Part shown: piece by piece, positions 16,962 through 27,209 of the stretch | Position numbering within the stretch: position 1 is the stretch's first letter | How the letters are laid out: each line of letters begins with the position of its first letter | From: Cantharellus purpuraceus | Taxonomy: Eukaryota > Basidiomycota > Agaricomycetes > Cantharellales > Hydnaceae | DNA length: 64,000 nucleotides | Direction: 5' to 3' | Assembly (NCBI GenBank): GCA_025174535.1 | Contig: JALBUN010000048.1 | Span: 2,232,001-2,296,000 of the forward strand | Position numbers and translations under genes: made by a program | Notes under the pieces: generated by a model | Databases searched by the model: none | The model's input: the letters and a program-made list of their open reading frames with translations, nothing else | What the model was told of the DNA's origin: nothing

Positions 16962-18710
16962 ATGACCCGGAACATCCACCTTCTCGTCTGCATTCACGGC
17001 TTGTGGGGGAACCCTGGCAATCTCGCTGAACTCGCCCGCATCGCGCGTGCAAAGTGTCCCCAGCCCACCGCCCGCGACGCTGCCAGCGGTGTCGCTCCGG
17101 ACGATGCCGCGACGAGCGCCGAAATCGAGCTAGACGTGCTGGTGACGACGAGCAACGCAGACGATAACACGTACGATGGGATCGACTGGGGCGCAGAGCG
17201 GGTAGCAGAGGAGGTAGGTCGTCATTCGCTGCCGTACCACGCATCTGATGCCATGTCAGAGTCCGTCTAGATGCAAGCGCACATTTCCGCCGTGCAAGAA
17301 GACGGATCACACAGAATCACTCGCTTCTCGGTCGTGGGCTACAGTCTGGGCGGCCTTCTCGCTCGGTATCTCATAGGGTAATATAACCTTCCCCGATAGA
17401 AACAGCAACTAACTTCCTGGAATAGCATCCTCCACACGCGTGGCTTCTTCACTACCGTCGAACCTTGCAACTTCATCACCATATCCACGCCCCATATTGG
17501 CTTACCAAGATACCCTGGAGTTCTCTCCGCCTGCTTCAACGCCTTTTCACCACGACTGCTCTCCAGATCAGGCGAACAGTTGTCCCTCAGAGACAATTGG
17601 TCAGACTCTCAGCGACCCCTCCTGCACGTCATGGCGGACAAAAGTATCCTATTCCTTCTTCCACTGGTGGAGCGTGCTTGACGTATTCCTTCAGACAACA
17701 TCTTCTTGCAGACGCTCGCCCAGTTCCCTCATGTGCATGTCTATGCCAACGCGTACGACACCACTTCTTCCACACACGCTATTGTCTCACTATATACGCA
17801 GGATCAACGACGTCACCGTCCCATACCTCACCGGAGCTATAGAGCTCGAAGACCCCTTCCTCTCTCCTCCCAATCTCCAAATGTACGTCCCCACCCTCAC
17901 ATCACGCCTCATGGACTCACCACAGACCCCAGAGACATGGATGAGGACTACCCCCCCATCATCAAACGCGTGACGCACCGTGACACTGTGCTCTCCCCGC
18001 GCGGACCTAAGGTATCTTCCTTCCTTCGCTCCCTAAAGCCCAGACCGCTCCTCCTCCCCATCCCGCGGACCTTCCAAGTCGTACGTACCCCCACCCCCAA
18101 ATCTCAACAACACCAAACACCAAGCCACTCACCCCTCTCCACACATGACATTGCCTCATAGATGATATGGATTTTCCTCCCCATCCTCCTCCCGCTCTTC
18201 GTCGGCTTCATCCTCGTGCGCCTCTCCTTCAAATCCCGGGCGTCACGGGTGCGGATCCTGGGGCTCGAGCAGTACACGCGTACCAACGGGACCACGACGC
18301 TCGTAGAGACGCTGCGGGTGCTCGAGAAGGGCACGGGGGAGGCGGTGGAGGCGATGGTGGGGGCAGCGGCGGGTGGGGGCGGGCCTGACGGTGTTACTGA
18401 TGGCAATAATAACGGAACCGCAACCGACACGCCCGTGTTCACACCCGCCACCACCCCCGACTCCGAGGCCCTCCTATCCTCCTCCCCCGCGCCCCTCACG
18501 TCCCCCCGCACAGCCCCCCGCCTCACACCGCTCCAGTGCACGCTCGTCGACGCGCTCAACGCGCTCCCGCAGCTGCAGAAGCACCTCGCGTACATCGATG
18601 GCGTTCTCAACTCGCACGCCGTCATCGTGTGCCGCGATGTGCGGCGGTATGAGATGCATCGGCGCGGCGAGGGGGTGTTGAGGCATGTGGTGGATGGGTT
18701 GGTGATGTAA
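16962..18710 (+). CDS. putative serine esterase/lipase, DUF676 (ROG1-like) family, 7 exons, 470 aa
   Basis: The predicted product is an alpha/beta-hydrolase that cleaves acyl esters; family members in yeast include ROG1 and the lipid-droplet phospholipase LPL1. Exons: 16962-17213, 17271-17377, 17426-17643, 17695-17752, 17802-17882, 17933-18080 and 18162-18710. They total 1413 nt, with introns of 48-81 bp. The start has the family pattern 'HLLVCIHGLWGNPGNL'. The nucleophile elbow is VVGYSLGG (Ser about 109). The NDVTVPYLTGAI stretch (Asp about 215) fits the acid region. Exon 7 opens with a strongly hydrophobic segment (about residues 289-309, IWIFLPILLPLFVGFILV) that should anchor or embed the protein in a membrane or lipid droplet. 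The C-terminal tail carries a Gly- and Pro/Thr-rich linker. Two broken copies lie at 25.6-27.2 kb. Substrate and exact subfamily are not readable from sequence alone. Confidence 0.85.
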
Positions 18711-18903
18711 GGGGGAAGGGGAGGGGGGGGGGGGGGCTGGGTACATAATACATGTTTTAACGTATAGAGACGGTTATTTATGGCTTGAGATGTTGGCATG
18801 CTAGTGATTATAAAAGGTATTCTATGCAGTTGGCGCAGGAGTGGGTTTAAATTGTAAGAGTGGGTGTTCAATGGTCATCAGTCTCTTAAGCTTGAGTTCG
18901 GAA

Positions 18904-19205
18904 TCCTTGGGCCCTAATCGAAGTCATCGGACGCCACTTTGATGAGTCCCTAACATGGAGTGCTGGAGTTATCAACAGTATTCAGTAGCCAGATTTATCA
19001 CACAGGGAAACAGCACCGTGACACAGGTAGGAATGTAGAAAGCGAAAATCCTTGGGCCCTAATCGAAATCATCGGACGCCACTTCAAGTTTGCTTTGATG
19101 ATGCCCTAACATGGAATGCTTGAGTTATCAACGGTACCCAGTGGCCAGGCCCATCACACAACAAAATGGCACCGTCACGCAGGTAGGAATGTAAACAGCG
19201 AAAAC
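18904..19205. repeat. two-copy tandem repeat, unit about 145-157 bp
   Basis: Two adjacent units (18904-19048 and 19049-about 19205) each start TCCTTGGGCCCTAATCGAA. They share a TCATCGGACGCCACTT block, a CCCTAACATGGA block and the closing GGTAGGAATGTA. The second unit has a short extra segment. Part of the same unit reappears at about 26473-26545, downstream of the esterase fragment, so it is a 3'-flanking repeat that travelled with that gene duplication. Confidence 0.75.
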
Positions 19206-19516
19206 ACACCTTTGGTACGGTATTCTACAGTTTAGCTAGCCCCAAGAACCATGTCAAGAATGACCTTGTAAAGGCCTCGTGCGGGGCTGCTGAGGAGCGA
19301 CTTTCAGGCGGTGGTAGACTTCCTCACCTTTTGCTATCCATGCCTCATGTCAGTCTCTTTGTAAGTTATCTCGACCTCAAAATAGACATGGGGAAAAGGT
19401 ATATATTAGACTGCAGATGATTCCAAGGGCGACTGCGGATTGCTCTGACACAGACATGTACATGGCTTACTGTAATACACCATCACCGATGTGTGCTCAT
19501 CCATTACAAGGAGAGG
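19206..19516. other. intergenic spacer, nothing recognised
   Basis: This AT-rich spacer lies downstream of the NACHT-WD40 gene and holds its probable 3' UTR. I see no exon or repeat beyond the end of the preceding tandem unit. Confidence 0.4.
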
Positions 19517-22500
19517 TCATCGCCAACAGTCCAATCTCATGGCGGCTCTGTTCACGGCTAGCTGACCACTCGTGCTATTATCAATCCTGCAAGTGTATCC
19601 TTGCACAGGGCGCAACGCCTGAACAGGCTCGTCATTCTCATCACAGATATATATTATCCTGAACACACCTATGCCACTGACGCGCCATATCAAACATCCC
19701 CGGCACCTTTCAGATCCAAGATAATAATACGTCCATCCACACGTAACAAACACCGTTGACCCAGCTATGACCAATTGTATGAAGTCCCGGTGTTGAGGGG
19801 GTATCCAGCAGCTGTGCACTGCTCGTTCACCAATGATCCAGCCATGATTCTCGGTTGTAGACAAGAGGTACGCGGGGGTGTCGTTTGTCGCCTCCTGATC
19901 AACTGGATCATAAACATGAAGCCGAAAGAAGTCCAATAGATGGACGCGAGTTCCATCCGACAATTGGAGTCGTCTAGATAGCGAACTAAACTCGTTTGTC
20001 TCGTTTGTTGCTACATCCCATGTCCACACCGTTCCGGGCGATCCATATATGACATAAGTGCCGTCGTACGAGAAGGCGACGGACCATATAGAGACCCCGG
20101 TGTCTAGCTCGCTCTCAATCTGGTCTGTCGCTGGGTCCCAGATTTCAATCGTTCCGTCAGCCAATCCAAGTACAACACGATTGCCATCGCCCGAGAAGGC
20201 AGCGCACACGCAACACGCGGGCCAATACGGACTGTTCTCGCTCGTCGTGCGACAATTCAATACTTGAACAGTGAGGGGGGTTATCCCAGATACAGCAACA
20301 ACATGGCTTCCATCGTTGGAGAAGGCGATGAACCATACCCGATCTGAATCTACTAGCAACTTGCATTCTACCGTGTTCATCACGTGATTCCAGACGTAAA
20401 TCGTGCCGTCGTTGGTGCCAATCGCAATACGACTACCGTCGCGTGAGAGTGCACAACAGGTTATATCCGAGGAACATAACCGATCCTGGTTCGGGAGCCT
20501 AATCTCATTGTCCGCGGTAGATGTAATGCGCCTACTGTCATCGAGCCTGCGAACTGAATTGAAATTTGCTTCCCATATCCAAACCGTTTTGTCGTGAGAT
20601 CCAGATGCAATGCGACTGTCGTCGTGTGAAAAGGCGACAGACCTGATCATTGAATGACCCTCCAGACTATACATCAACCTGCCCGTTTCCACACACCAGA
20701 TGCATACTGTTTCAGGTACCGCCAAATCCTCCAGTAGAGACGCGATCTGACTACCATCGGATGAAATAGCTACTATTGACCAACCGACCGACTCGCTCAG
20801 TGTCAGATGTCTTGAGTGGCGAGACACGATTTTGGGGTTGTCGTGTAAGGCGTGAACCGATGTCATCCCAGTCGCTGTTGACGGTTCCTTGCCTCCTGTG
20901 ATACCTTCCACATCCCAGATGCACACATTATCATATGACGCGACCGCAATGTGCCGGGAGTTAGAAGAGACTACGACAGATGCCACTTCACTGAATGGAG
21001 TCGTGAGCTCACAAGAGAGCTGGCCAGATACAATGTCCCATATACAAATGACTCTTCCAGAACAAGACACTATGCACTTGTCGTTGCTGGACACGGCAAC
21101 AGCTGGAACTGAATGTGGATGGCACGACAGGAGGTGTTCTGTTTCGTATGTCATCGTATTCCAAACTCGAACTGTTTCATACGTCATCGTATTCCAAACG
21201 CGAACTGTTTTGTCCTTTGATCCAGACACAATGAAGTGGCCATTATGCGAAAAGGCCACGGACACCACTTTATCTGTATGACCTTCTAGCTCAGCCTCCT
21301 GCTCCCCTGTCACGCTGTTCCAGATCCGAACTGTCCGATCCTTCGATCCCGACGCGATGTGGTTGCCATCAGGTGAGAAAGCCAAACACACCACATCATC
21401 CGTACAACCCTCTAGCTCACTCTCCTTCTCCCCAGTCACGGTGTTCCAGATTTGGACTGTTTTAGATGATCCAGAAACAACGCGACTGCCGTCGGGTGAG
21501 AAGGCAATAGATAGCACCCAAGCGGCGTGTGGCAGAACATGTACCGCCGGCCCCCAGGACTCTGACAACCCATATAGCACTCGAGGCACGTTACGGAAGG
21601 CGTCAGCATATTGCTCGCGCATCAGTGACTTCTCCGGGATCCACACCAGTGAAGAGTGATAAGTTTCGAGAGGGTGCCTGTTAATTGGCTCAAGCGCGAA
21701 TCGGAGAAACCGACGAGAGTCTTCGAGGAGTGGTAGCGTACCCTCAAATCCACCGTGCTTTGTCGAAAATACCTGAGAGAAGGATTAGAATATTCTTACT
21801 CCAAGCCAACTTACTTACTGAGGTTGCTTCACTGGCTTTGTCAAGCGACTTTATCCCCGATCCGAGACCTCTTAAGGCGCTCAGACATTCAAACCAGTGC
21901 AGTAGGTGGTCGTTGACAAACCCGGAGAGAAGATCTTGGACATCCTTTACTGAAGTATGTGCTGGAGCTCTTTCGAGAGTGTGAACAAGGTGCGATGCCC
22001 AGTGCAAGCAAGAATATCGTAGGCCTTCGTGGATAGCATTGGATTCATGGGATGGCAAGAATGTCTTGTTGAAATCCAGATTGCAAATGTTACGTTTCAG
22101 AGACTGATTCAAGCACCGGAGGCACCTGACAGTCAACATTCGGTGGCCTTCAAACACATCTAGGAAGTACGTCGGACAACGGGACGGATCAATGATATAA
22201 TCGCGAAATGAGGCATGAAAGGTCGAGACTGGATTCATGTCGGCAGCAGGCACATGGATCACGGAGCAGAATGGCGCTAACGCAATCCGAGCCTCGAGAC
22301 TGTCCATGTTCAACAAGGATGCGATGGCATCTATTGATAACGGGACCTGCAGGAATACGACTGCGGAAAGCGTCTCGCGTCTCAGAGACACATCGTCAAT
22401 TTCAAGATTGCTATGGAACGCCTGCTGCATGATGTCGTTGTATAGCGAATCGATTACTCCCGTCTGCATCCTTGACGGCGTAAGACGTGTGATGTGAAGG

Positions 22501-24806
22501 AGACGCTTTCTGAAGTCCACATCAGGCACGCCAATATACCGAACAGCAGTCGCGGCGTAAATGAACAATCGGTCCGACCGCTCCAGAAGAATGTCAAGCT
22601 CATCCAGAGGAGGCCAGGAAATAGGGTGCAGGCTCCTTTGAGCAATTGCAGACAAGGAAAATTGAAGGTACGTTTTGATGTCCTTTTGCACCACTGCTCT
22701 CTCAACTCTATGCAAAGGAAGGAGCTTTGGCGGATGGCCAGGGTTGGAGTGAATCGCATTCCGGATTGTGGTCAGTTCCCGACTCGAAATGAGAAACTTG
22801 AGAGGTATGGCTAGAGCGAATGTAAAGATAGACTTGATCAAACTCTCCACGGTCCCAAGCCTGGTGCATTCATCGACAGCGTCAATAATGATGATTTTAT
22901 ATGTCTTGATAGATATGCTAAGGGCGCGCTTCATTGGCTCTACCAGAAGCAAGCGGAACTGCTTAGAGAGAGGGTGCAACGAACCCACTTCCGGTTCGTC
23001 CTCAATGGCCTGACTTATTGCGGGTCGAAGGAGAGGAGAAGCCTGAGAAAGTTGGTAGGCGATGGTAGGGATGATGAGACTTGCGTCTGACTTCTTGGGA
23101 GACTGAGCGTGAACAGAAGAAGCTCGCTCCAAGCATATGCTTCTCGTCAAGAATTTCACTGAGGGTGTGAGCGATGCTGGACTTGCCGGTTCCCGCCATC
23201 CCAGTTAACCAGCAGACCTTTGGACCCAGATCATCGAATGCCCATTTCTCGAGTTCAGCCAAGACCTGTACGCGGGTACCCTCCATACAACCTTGAGGTT
23301 CATCGTCGTCAGGTGCTTGACGGGTGTTGTAAGATGCGTTTCTTGCATGAGGAAGGCTATCTAATCATTCTGTCATCAAAGGTATACATGGCACCGCATC
23401 ATAGCCAACTTACTGACACGAGCCATGTCCTCATCCTTGGGTACCTCAGCTTTCTGGGCACGTCCTAACATCCGCAATTAAACCACACAGAAGCATCGCA
23501 TCAAAGCCAACTCACGAGGAGTCTCCGAGTCCCTGACCATTTGCAATATGTCCTTTATCATACCTTCAACGGTGTCCATCTGGGGACCTCCTACCATTCT
23601 CTCATGAAAACTACATAAAAGCCCAGCACCACAGCCAACTCACGAGCGGTCTCCCAATCCTTAAGCATTTGCAAGATTTCCTTCGTCGTTGCTTCAACAT
23701 GACACACGGTGTCCGTCTGGAGATGTCCTAATCATCCACTCGTCAAAACGACACATAGCCTTCGCCTCACAGCCAACTCACGAGTCGCCTCCTCTTTCAG
23801 CATTCGCAACATTTCCTCTGCCATATCTTCAACACGAAGCATGGTCTCCATCTGCAGTCCGTCGGTTCGGCGAGCGGGTTTCACATGGTCCGAGGAATCA
23901 CTCACGTCGAATATGCCCTTTGCTACTCCAATGTCACGAAACGATTGTGTAACCAAAGCGCGGTCTTTAACATTCTCGATCGCACGCCTAACCCGTCCGT
24001 GCTTTTGTACACGTTCGATCTTATCCTTATGCTGCTCCAAAGCACTGAAGTGCCAGTGAATTCGAAGGTAGGCGTATGAATCATGAGGAAATAACGGACA
24101 CTGAAAAGTCTGTAACACGACTCGGACCAGCTACGGCGTCCTCTGGGGCTCCATCGGAGTCGTGCTGCTTGTACTTGGTAATGATGGAGATGATTGCATC
24201 GAGTGTCTCCTGTATTGCTTCAAAGCCTTTCTCGTTCTGCCTTACATTCTGTCTCATGAGTTAGTCCTGCACGTGTGCAGTCATCTACTGCGAAGAGGTA
24301 CATACATCGTACACCGTCGTGACGCGGTTCGCACCCGCAGCAGCAGCCTTCAGCGGTGGGAGTGCGTATCCTACCGTATCCGCCATGGCAACGCCACCTT
24401 TGAATCCCTCATAAACAACGCCGCCTATATCCTTAAGCAACGTCCGAGGAACATCAGCGCCATTAAGGACATTGCTAAAGTGGTTAACGTTGCCATCACC
24501 AACTGGTGAGCATTGTGGCTGATGAGCATGAACGCCATCAGTGGGAAGGTTGGAGGAGCCATCTGGGTTTGACGCCCTTGATGGAGGAGGCTGAGGCTGC
24601 AGGACACTAACGGGTGGGGGGGCGGCACCAGGGTTTAATAGCCTTGACGGAGGCTGAGGCTGCAGGACACCAACGGGTGGGGCGGCGGCACATGACTCTA
24701 ACGGACCGGGAGGCGTTGGAGAGAATCGAGATGACGCTCGAGGTCGTTTCAGTAGCTTGCGCGATGTATCGTGACTGGAGTGAGGGGTGTGAGGTCTCTT
24801 TGACAT
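19517..24806 (-). CDS. NACHT-WD40 STAND receptor (fungal NLR-like), multi-exon, apparent frameshift
   Basis: STAND proteins of this layout are signal-transducing NTPases tied to heterokaryon incompatibility and innate-like recognition in filamentous fungi. The likely start is at 24806 (MSKRPHTPHSS). The N-terminus is Pro-rich with two repeated 'VGVLQPQPP / VSVLQPQPP' units and no named effector domain. A helical linker follows, encoded by tandemly duplicated exons (23450-23860). The NACHT part at about 23290-21825 has Walker A GMAGTGKSS and Walker B IIIIDAVDEC. About eleven WD40 blades fill 21640-19900, with units such as VLSIAFSPDGSRVVSGS and a short 33-bp internal duplication (21140-21215). 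An intron at about 21823-21779 joins NACHT to WD40. In NACHT near 23100-23125 the frame changes by one base between SFFCSRS and KKSDASLIIPT with no room for an intron. The allele may therefore be a pseudogene, or the base may be an assembly error. Exon borders in the N-terminal third are only partly resolved. Confidence 0.8.
23455..23860 (-). repeat. tandem exon-intron duplication array inside the NACHT-WD40 gene
   Basis: Three to four consecutive units of about 130 bp each consist of a 75-83 bp exon plus a 51-54 bp intron. Each intron starts GTGAGTTGGCT on the minus strand (donors near 23515, 23644 and 23780) and splits an Arg codon as C|GA in the same phase. The encoded 25-28 residue units are related: METMLRVEDMAEEMLRMLK, then HLQTDTV...KEILQMLKDWE, then GPQMDTVEGMIKDILQMV. 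A fourth, degenerate unit follows (RAQKAEVPKDEDMAR). Hydrophobic spacing suggests amphipathic helices. The symmetric-phase exons allow units to be gained or lost without breaking the frame. Confidence 0.8.
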
Positions 24807-25619
24807 GGTGAAGCAAGCGATCTTGGTGGCCTTGGGTAGGCGCTGCCCATTATATGTCAATGAGTGGTGTTTGCCGTGGCTTATCCTACCTATGTCCACA
24901 GCCTGAGGTAGACAATGCCTCGTGGATCAAGAAGGAAAGGCTATACGCCTACGGGAAGCTCCAGACGGGCGGTAACAGACAATCATTCATTCTGTGGTCA
25001 CAAAGAAGCTTGTAGCTTTAAGTTGATATATGTCGCAGCAGTTCAGACCCTCGATGCATATTGCAGAGTTCGCGTGAGCAACGCGTGGTCTCAGAATCGT
25101 GTTCAATGGGGAAATTTGAAGTGAAATTCACGGAACTTTGGGACAAGCCTTTGAGCAACGGGACGATGTCGAGATTATAGGCGGAGGGGTTAAGAGAGGT
25201 GACCGGAGCGTTCAATGATCATACCGGCAGAGATCAATGTTTTCTTAGCGTATGGACTCCCCAGGACCATGTGAATCAGAAAGTATTCTATTCCAATGGC
25301 CCTGCAAAGGTGAGTTAGGATTCTCGTCTCAGATTTTCTGCTCATTTATCCTCTGGAGTTATGACAGCACCTACGGATCTGGGACACCGTCGACATCAAT
25401 GGTTAATGGTGTCTGTACCTGGATACATGGAAAAATGTTGGTGCATACTATAAACAGTCAAATGCTCAATAACAGTCTGAGCGCTGGGTTAGATCCCGCA
25501 AGTAACTAAAGCGACATTCTTCCAGCTCGATGGACGGTACATGAATTTGCATATGGATTCTCAAGACGGGACAATATTGACATACATTCCAAGGGCGCAT
25601 TTCATTTGTTGGCCTGCTC
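24807..25619. other. intergenic, promoter side of the NACHT-WD40 gene
   Basis: The first few hundred bases must carry the NLR gene promoter. The remainder shows no supported exon; one open frame at 25252-25509 lacks recognisable motifs or splice context. No repeat shared with the rest of the window was seen here. Confidence 0.4.
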
Positions 25620-26340
25620 ACCATGTATCCCTCTTACACACCTATCATCAAACGCGTGACGCACGGCGGCGACTCTGCGCTCTCCCCGCGCGGTCCTAGG
25701 GTGTTCTCCTTCTTCCGCTCCCTAAAGCCCCGACCGCTCCTCCTCCCCATTCCGCGGTCTCTCTAAGTCGCACGTACTCCCACCCCCAACCCCCACACCA
25801 AACACCAAGCACTCATCACTCTCCACGCACCACCCCATAGACCATATGGCTCTTCCTCCCCACCGCCGGCTCTTTATCTCCTACATCCTCATACGCCTCT
25901 CCGTCAAATCCCACGCGTCGTGCGTGTGCATCCTAGCGCTTGAGCAGTGCAGGCGTGCTAGCGGCACCACGACGGTCATGGAGACCCTGCTGGGGATTGA
26001 GAAGAGCATAGGTGATGGTAGAAGCAGCGGGCACCACTATGACGACGGACGTGTGCACGTACTCGGACTCGCCCACGCCCATCCCCACACCCACCACAAC
26101 CCCCAACCCCGATCCTCCTCCCCCACCCGCTACGACCCTCCGCCTCACACCGCTCCAACACACGCTCGTCGACGCCCTCACCGCGCTCCCGTGGTTGCAC
26201 AAACAGCTCGCGTACATCGATATTCTCAACTCGCACACCATCATCATCTGCCGTGATGTGCGGTGGTATCGGCGCGGCAAGGGGGTGTTGAGGCATGCAG
26301 TAGATGGTTGTTTATGTAGGGTGGGCTGGGTACATGCTTT
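25620..26340 (+). pseudogene. broken copy of the esterase 3' half (exons 6-7)
   Basis: The sequence parallels 17940-18710 of the intact esterase gene: the TCATCAAACGCGTGACGCAC block, the CCCTAAAGCCC block, the intron and the exon 7 start. It has a premature TAA at the position of the exon 6 end (around 25764). The hydrophobic anchor is altered, several deletions shorten exon 7, and exons 1-5 are absent. It is followed by the same flanking repeat that lies downstream of the intact gene. Confidence 0.8.
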
Positions 26341-26472
26341 AACATGTAGACAGTCGTTGAGGCTAATACGTTATTCTGCTAGTAAAAAGTATTCTATTCA
26401 GCGGACAAAGCAGTTGGTAAGCTGCAAAAGTGGGTATTCATGGTCACGGGTATATATCTTAAGCTTAAGGTC

Positions 26473-26545
26473 CGCCCTAGGCCCTAATCGAAATCATCGA
26501 ACGCCACTTCAAGTTGCTTTGACGGTGCCCTAACATGGAATGCTT
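26473..26545. repeat. single partial copy of the 18.9-kb flanking repeat
   Basis: It matches the GGCCCTAATCGAAATCATCG and CCCTAACATGGAATGCTTGA blocks of the tandem repeat at 18904-19205. The match ends exactly where the next esterase fragment begins, which marks the junction between the two broken gene copies. Confidence 0.75.
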
Positions 26546-26554
26546 GATCCAGAG

Positions 26555-27209
26555 TCCATCTAGATGCAAGTGCATATTTCCGCCGTGCAAGAAGACGGAT
26601 CACACAGAATCACTCGCTTCTCGGTCGTGGGCTACAGTCTGGGCGGCCTTCTCGCTCGGTATCTCATAGGGTAATATAACCTTCCCCGATAGAAACAGCA
26701 ACTAACTTCCTGGAATAGCATCCTCCACACGCGTGGCTTCTTCACTACCGTCGAACCTTGCAACTTCATCACCATATCCACGCCCCATATTGGCTTACCA
26801 AGATACCCTGGAGTCCTTTCCGCCTGCTTCAATGCCTTTTCACCACGGCTGCTCTCCAGATCAGCGAATAATTGTCTCTCAGAGACAATTGGTCAGACTC
26901 TCAGCGACCCCTCCTGCACGTCATGGCGGACAAAAGTATCCTATTCCTTCTTCCACTGGTGGAGCGTGCTTGACGTATTCCTTCAGACAACATCTTCCAG
27001 ACGCTCGCCCAGTTCCCTCATGTGCATGTCTATGCCAACGCGTACGACACCACTTCTTCCACACACGCTATTGTCTCACTATATACGCAGGATCAACGAC
27101 GTCACCGTCCCATACCTCACCGGAGCTATAGAGCTCGAAGACCCCTTCCTCTCTCCACCCAGTCTCCAAATGTGCGTCCCCCACCCCACATCACACCTCA
27201 TGGACTCAC
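26555..27209 (+). pseudogene. broken copy of the esterase 5' half (intron 1 to intron 5)
   Basis: It is nearly identical to 17258-17920 of the intact gene and begins inside intron 1. It includes the GYSLGG nucleophile exon and ends inside intron 5, where a TG-starting retroelement sequence abuts at 27210. Exon 1 is missing. A one-base deletion near 26865 shifts the frame, and a 3-bp deletion lies near the exon 4 start. High identity to the functional copy points to a recent duplication. Confidence 0.85.

Noticed and set aside
23455..23860. Regularly spaced repeats (about 130-bp period) that could suggest an array element
   Set aside because: The repeats are exon-intron units with conserved splice sites and an open frame in the NLR gene. 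The genome is eukaryotic, and spacing and unit length do not fit a CRISPR array.
25252..25509. 85-codon frame upstream of the esterase fragments
   Set aside because: No known motif, no splice partners, composition like the spacer. I could not separate it from chance.
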